Source: Lachnospiraceae bacterium
GTDB lineage: Bacteria > Bacillota > Clostridia > Lachnospirales > Lachnospiraceae
DNA length: 10,101 bases
Reading direction: 5' to 3'
NCBI GenBank assembly: GCA_017483425.1
Contig: JAFUWM010000112.1
Coordinates: 1 to 10,101, forward strand
Shown: positions 6,799-10,101 of the stretch, piece by piece
How positions within the stretch are numbered: the stretch's first letter is position 1
How the letters are laid out: every line of letters starts with the position of its first letter
Made by a program: the position numbers and the translations under genes
The notes under the pieces: generated by a model
What the model was told of the DNA's origin: nothing
The model's database searches: none
Seen by the model: only the letters and a program-made list of their open reading frames with translations

Positions 6799-6807
6799 AA
6801 ATAGAAA

Positions 6808-8514
6808 ATGCTGAATTATAAAAGATACAGGAGAAATCCCGTCATAGACTATCCTGACAGGAAATGGCCGGACAGGCAGATTGAAAAGGCTCCCACATGG
6901 GTTTCCGTAGATCTGAGGGACGGCAATCAGGCACTGGTAGAACCGATGATCGTATCTGAGAAGATAGAGATGTTTAATGAGCTCGTAAAGCTCGGCTTTA
7001 AGGAGATCGAGATAGGATTTCCCGCGGCGAGCCAGATTGAGTTTGATTTCCTGCGGGAGCTTGTCGATAAAAAGCTGATCCCGGATGACGTGACAGTGCA
7101 GGTATTGTCACAGTGCAGGGAAAACCTTATAGACAGAACCTTTGAGTCTATCGAGGGCATCCCCAGAGCCATAGTCCATATCTATAATTCCACCTCTACG
7201 CTTCAGAGGGATGTCGTCTTTAACATGAGCAAGGACGAGATTAAGCAGCTTGCCGTGGACGGGACACTGATGGTAAAGGAGAGGGCGGAGAAATTTCCGG
7301 GAGATATAATCCTTGAGTATTCTCCCGAGAGCTTTACCGGGACAGAGCCGGAGTATGCCTGTGAGGTGTGTAACGCGGTAACTGAAGCCTGGGGCGCGAC
7401 ACCGGATAATAAGGTCATAATAAACCTTCCCGCGACTGTCGAGATGACTACCCCGAATGTCTATGCCGACATCATAGAATGGGAAAACGCGCATCTTGAG
7501 CGCAGGGATTCCGTCATACTCTCCATACATCCTCATAATGACAGGGGGACGGGCGTAGCGGCTACGGAGCTTGCGATCCTCGCGGGAGCCGAGCGGGTAG
7601 AGGGGACGCTTTTCGGAAACGGTGAGAGAACCGGAAACGTCGATGTGCTGAATATTGCGTACAATATGTTCTCCCAGGGCATAGATCCCAAGCTCAATAT
7701 AGAGAATATAAACGAGATTATCGATATGTACGAAAGATGCACCAAGATGAAAATAGACCCGAGGCATCCCTACGCCGGAAAGCTTGTATTCACGGCTTTT
7801 TCCGGATCGCATCAGGATGCGATATCAAAGGGCGTCAAGGCCATGATGGAGCGGCATCCCGATACATGGGAGGTTCCGTACCTTCCGATAGATCCGGCGG
7901 ACATCGGCAGGGAGTACGAGCCGATAGTACGCATAAATTCCCAGTCGGGCAAGGGCGGAGTGGCATTCATCATGGACTCCTATTTTGGCTTCAAGTTACC
8001 TAAGGGCATGCATAAGGAATTTGCGAACGTGATTCAGGCGATATCAGAAAAACAAGGCGAGGTGGCGCCGAAAGAAGTCATGGATACTTTCCGCAGCACC
8101 TATCTCGACAAGAAGGAACCGATACATTTCCGCAAGCTGCAGGTGGTCGATCTCTCCGATGAGTCAGACACAGAGTTTGACACACAGGTAACGGTGACGT
8201 ATACGGATCACGGTATCGAGAAGAAGTTCGAGGCAGCGGGCAACGGTCCTATTGACGCGGTAAAACGCGGACTCTCCGCGGAGCTTGGCATCAATATAAA
8301 GATCATCGATTACGAGGAGCATGCGCTGACCGGAGGATCAAACGCGCAGGCAGCGGCATACATCCATATGCTGTCAGTGGACGATAATAAGATAACCTAC
8401 GGCGTAGGCGTATCCTCAAATATCACGAGGGCTTCGGTGCGGGCTATATTCTCAGCCGTCAACCGTCTCTTCGGTGACAGATTTGACGCGGAGCATTCCC
8501 GCCAGAATCAGTAA
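6808..8514 (+). CDS. leuA: 2-isopropylmalate synthase, long (type 2) form
   Basis: 568-aa cytoplasmic enzyme that condenses 2-ketoisovalerate with acetyl-CoA, the first committed step of leucine synthesis. The TIM-barrel catalytic half shows 'VDLRDGNQAL' (34-43), with the metal/base residues of the DRDG-like motif, 'IHPHNDRGTG' (240-249), in which His241 and His243 bind the divalent metal, and 'TLFGNGERTGNVD' (267-279). The C-terminal part (about 425-550, including 'GNGPIDAVKRGL' and 'EHALTGGSNAQAAAYI') is the leucine-binding regulatory domain, so feedback inhibition is expected. The N-terminal 'YRRNPVIDYPDRKWPDRQIEKAP' region is typical of the type 2 form found in many Firmicutes and Actinobacteria. 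No other leu or ilv gene is nearby, so it is a stand-alone copy. No T-box or Leu-rich leader peptide is visible upstream. Its last 63 bp overlap the convergent membrane-protein gene. Confidence 0.96.
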   Translation: MLNYKRYRRNPVIDYPDRKWPDRQIEKAPTWVSVDLRDGNQALVEPMIVSEKIEMFNELVKLGFKEIEIGFPAASQIEFDFLRELVDKKLIPDDVTVQVLSQCRENLIDRTFESIEGIPRAIVHIYNSTSTLQRDVVFNMSKDEIKQLAVDGTLMVKERAEKFPGDIILEYSPESFTGTEPEYACEVCNAVTEAWGATPDNKVIINLPATVEMTTPNVYADIIEWENAHLERRDSVILSIHPHNDRGTGVAATELAILAGAERVEGTLFGNGERTGNVDVLNIAYNMFSQGIDPKLNIENINEIIDMYERCTKMKIDPRHPYAGKLVFTAFSGSHQDAISKGVKAMMERHPDTWEVPYLPIDPADIGREYEPIVRINSQSGKGGVAFIMDSYFGFKLPKGMHKEFANVIQAISEKQGEVAPKEVMDTFRSTYLDKKEPIHFRKLQVVDLSDESDTEFDTQVTVTYTDHGIEKKFEAAGNGPIDAVKRGLSAELGINIKIIDYEEHALTGGSNAQAAAYIHMLSVDDNKITYGVGVSSNITRASVRAIFSAVNRLFGDRFDAEHSRQNQ

Positions 8515-9987
8515 TAATATCACGAAGAAATAAGTCGTGAAACAAACCGGGAAATAATACTTAAAGTAAGAGGCCGGAGCCAGTACAAAGACGATAGTGA
8601 AATGAGCGAAAAGACAGAGGGAGAGCATGACAAAAAATGCTCTCTCTTTTATTTTGCAGAGGCTCCAGATAAACATGATCACAAGCAGTATCATGGGAAT
8701 GTACAGATTATACGATATCATCTTTACTATACTCACGATAAAAGAGGCTGCCACAAAGCCCAGAACCGGATCGTATACCGTTGCGGCATAATCAAAGGAG
8801 CCCCATTTCGTGCGCATTAATACGTCGGGATTATGCGCCATCAGCTCCTGCACTCCCTCCACGAAAGCAAGGTAATCCTCATCTGACGCCTCCGGCCTCC
8901 TGCCGTCATACCCCTCATAATACAGGATAAGAGAGTCCTCGTAGTTTATATCTCCGAGGTAGTCATTTATAGCTGCAATGGTTTCCACATCCAGATAACG
9001 GTCAACCTTTTCCCATGAAGCCGCGTTTGCTTCATCCGAAAGATCCAGACCGTTACGGTACAGATTTGTGACGGTATATGCGTAGAAAGGCAGCATCCGG
9101 TTCGTGGCCTGGTCTCCCATACGGGAGGGTATGAGGCCGTACTGCGGTATCGCTACGATATACTGTATCAGAAAGGAGATAATGACCAGCTTTATTATGT
9201 TTAAGGCCGCTTTTTCTCTCGCGCTATATATCGATGGATAGCATATGAGCATAAGTATGAGGCCAAAAACCGCCAGATAGATCCCCTCGGTTCTCCACTG
9301 CGTTAGAATCGCCATGAGGAAAAGGAGTGGGACAGAACGCTTCCAGGTGAAAGGAATGCCCTCCAGCCTATCCATGAACAGGGTATACATGAAAACAATA
9401 TACAGAAAGATATATACCGGTATCCTGTGAGCCGATGTCGTGTAGGCCAGTATGGGAGGGAGGAAAAAGGCAATATAGATAAAATATGCCCGCTTTTTTT
9501 CTCCCAGACAGCGCCTAAGCCTTGCTACCGCATAACCGGCCGTAAGGCACTGTATGATCACCTTTATGATGATCGGTCCGAGCCATGACGGGATCAGCAT
9601 CATGGATATGATGTAATACCATGTGGTTATATAATAAAACCACGTATAATCCGCCAGATTTGACGCTTCGGAAAAGATCAGCGCCTCGTCATTTGAGAGG
9701 AAGCCCTCGGGGAGCTTAAAGATAAGCACGGCGATCAAAGGTATGAAATAGATAAAAGCGTATTTCAATATCTGCCATTCAAGCGAAGTCCTGTCCGTAA
9801 AGGCCCGCATCACAAACGATGCCGCGATAAATACGGCTGCAAACATCAGTATCTTACAGGGTATATAATTATGCGCCATGGACAGGGGAGCCACTGCAAA
9901 CGTGCTTCTGTCGTAAAAAAGTGAAGCTATAGTCCAAACCAAAGCGGCTGCTGTGGGGACGATTTTTCTTAAATGTTTAGAATCCAT
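8452..9987 (-). CDS. Polytopic membrane protein, putative GT-C-like glycosyltransferase
   Basis: 511-aa integral membrane protein with about 12-14 helices: near 10-25, 43-60, 73-90, 117-133, 135-155, 167-183, 187-205, 218-232, 236-250, 262-281, then 407-424, 428-445, 449-470 and 480-500. A large hydrophilic domain (about 282-405) lies between the two blocks and is probably extracytoplasmic. The acidic 'SNDEA' (98-102) just after the third helix, and 'QWRTEGIYL' (230-238), resemble the catalytic-loop acid and R-x-E-G motifs of lipid-linked GT-C glycosyltransferases and the DUF6020-type family. 'SYFKYYFPVCF' (473-483) near the C terminus fits the conserved aromatic 'YxYP' segment of such proteins. 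On this basis it may transfer a sugar from a polyprenyl carrier to a cell-surface polymer, but substrate and reaction are unknown and the homology is from motif memory only. ATG 9987 follows a weak TAAGG site. Its 3' end overlaps leuA by 63 bp. Confidence 0.8.
   Translation of the reverse strand: MDSKHLRKIVPTAAALVWTIASLFYDRSTFAVAPLSMAHNYIPCKILMFAAVFIAASFVMRAFTDRTSLEWQILKYAFIYFIPLIAVLIFKLPEGFLSNDEALIFSEASNLADYTWFYYITTWYYIISMMLIPSWLGPIIIKVIIQCLTAGYAVARLRRCLGEKKRAYFIYIAFFLPPILAYTTSAHRIPVYIFLYIVFMYTLFMDRLEGIPFTWKRSVPLLFLMAILTQWRTEGIYLAVFGLILMLICYPSIYSAREKAALNIIKLVIISFLIQYIVAIPQYGLIPSRMGDQATNRMLPFYAYTVTNLYRNGLDLSDEANAASWEKVDRYLDVETIAAINDYLGDINYEDSLILYYEGYDGRRPEASDEDYLAFVEGVQELMAHNPDVLMRTKWGSFDYAATVYDPVLGFVAASFIVSIVKMISYNLYIPMILLVIMFIWSLCKIKERAFFVMLSLCLFAHFTIVFVLAPASYFKYYFPVCFTTYFFVILLLILAGMLRVKSVTEETVDG
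8618..8655 (+). terminator. Rho-independent terminator of leuA, located inside the convergent gene
   Basis: An 11-bp stem (AGGGAGAGCAT, 8618-8628, with ATGCTCTCTCT, 8637-8647, one G-U pair) with an 8-nt loop is followed by TTTTATTTT (8647-8655). It lies about 100 nt after the leuA stop and points with leuA. On the minus strand it is coding sequence for the membrane protein, near 'KERAFFVML' (447-455), so the same DNA serves both purposes. Confidence 0.85.
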
Positions 9988-10015
9988 TGTATTATGAGCC
10001 TTAAACTGTGGTAAT

Positions 10016-10024
10016 ATTATATCA
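10016..10024 (-). promoter_or_regulatory. Extended -10 promoter of the membrane-protein gene
   Basis: On the minus strand TGATATAAT (TG-n-TATAAT) is an exact extended -10, predicting a start near 10009 and a 5' leader of about 20 nt before ATG 9987. No good -35 is found at 16-18 nt spacing, which is common for extended -10 promoters. Confidence 0.72.
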
Positions 10025-10072
10025 TATACAATGGCAGGCGCATATTATTGTTGTTTTACACGGCTGGGAAAT

Positions 10073-10098
10073 CAAAACCAGCCAAAGGGCTGGTTTTG
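10073..10098. terminator. Perfect hairpin at the right edge, likely bidirectional terminator
   Basis: An 11-bp perfect stem (CAAAACCAGCC, 10073-10083, with GGCTGGTTTTG, 10088-10098) and a 4-nt AAAG loop, with T-rich arms on both strands. No plus-strand gene precedes it, so the likely user is a minus-strand gene entering from beyond the right edge and ending here, just before the promoter of the 511-aa gene. An upstream GGCTGG (10062-10067) could pair with CCAGCC (10078-10083) instead, giving an alternative fold. Confidence 0.7.
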
Positions 10099-10101
10099 TT
10101 A

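Noticed and set aside
6714..6807. Possible T-box riboswitch before leuA
   Set aside because: The segment is far too short and the conserved T-box sequence (GGTGGNACCGCG type) is absent.
6728..6814. 28-codon open frame between HPr and leuA as a possible leucine leader peptide
   Set aside because: It has no ribosome site and only a few scattered Leu codons, with none of the consecutive Leu codons expected of an attenuation leader.
7108..7812. 234-codon open frame on the minus strand opposite leuA
   Set aside because: It is entirely antisense to the conserved catalytic half of leuA and shows no recognisable motif or start signal.
8602..8820. 72-codon plus-strand open frame downstream of leuA
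   Set aside because: It contains the leuA terminator hairpin, lacks a ribosome site, and is antisense to the longer membrane-protein gene.
1..10101. CRISPR arrays, insertion sequences, tRNA or rRNA genes, phage or defence modules
   Set aside because: No repeated spacer pattern, transposase-like protein, terminal repeats or RNA-gene signature was seen on either strand.

Overview
The window reads as an ordinary chromosomal segment of a low-to-mid GC Firmicute, most likely a member of the Lachnospiraceae or a close clostridial relative. The reasons are the cdaA-cdaR-glmM cluster, the recD2-like helicase/comF/YvyF-like order seen in Firmicutes, an HPr with both His15 and Ser46, the long 'type 2' 2-isopropylmalate synthase, and strong AGGAGG-type ribosome sites with extended -10 promoters. 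The family placement is inference from gene content and cannot be proven here.

Left part (1-6382, all + strand): a tightly packed gene string. It opens with the last 87 codons of a RecD2/RecD-like SF1 helicase, which overlap comF (ComFC-type phosphoribosyltransferase). A YvyF-like zinc-ribbon protein of the 'flagellar operon protein' family follows. Next come two uncharacterised membrane proteins (135 and 309 aa), then cdaA (diadenylate cyclase), cdaR (YbbR-repeat regulator) and glmM (phosphoglucosamine mutase). From the YvyF-like gene to glmM every junction overlaps by 4-8 nt or is separated by 4 nt, so the genes are probably co-transcribed and translationally coupled. The known core is c-di-AMP synthesis by CdaA, modulated by CdaR and GlmM, together with production of glucosamine-1-phosphate for peptidoglycan.

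Middle (6383-8655, + strand): a clear sigma-A promoter with an extended -10 starts a small HPr gene. A strong intrinsic terminator follows it, and only 36 nt later leuA begins with a perfect AGGAGG site. No separate leuA promoter is visible after the terminator. A good leuA terminator lies about 100 nt past its stop codon, inside the coding region of the convergent gene.

Right part (8452-10101, - strand): a 511-aa polytopic membrane protein, resembling GT-C-fold glycosyltransferases, is read from an extended -10 promoter. Its 3' end overlaps leuA by 63 bp tail to tail. A perfect hairpin at the right edge probably ends a minus-strand gene lying beyond the window.

I found no CRISPR array, insertion sequence, tRNA, rRNA, or obvious phage or defence module. 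The points most worth a second look are the two unknown membrane proteins coupled to the c-di-AMP operon, a cysteine-rich HPr with a CxxC next to the Ser46 helix, and the convergent antisense overlap at leuA.
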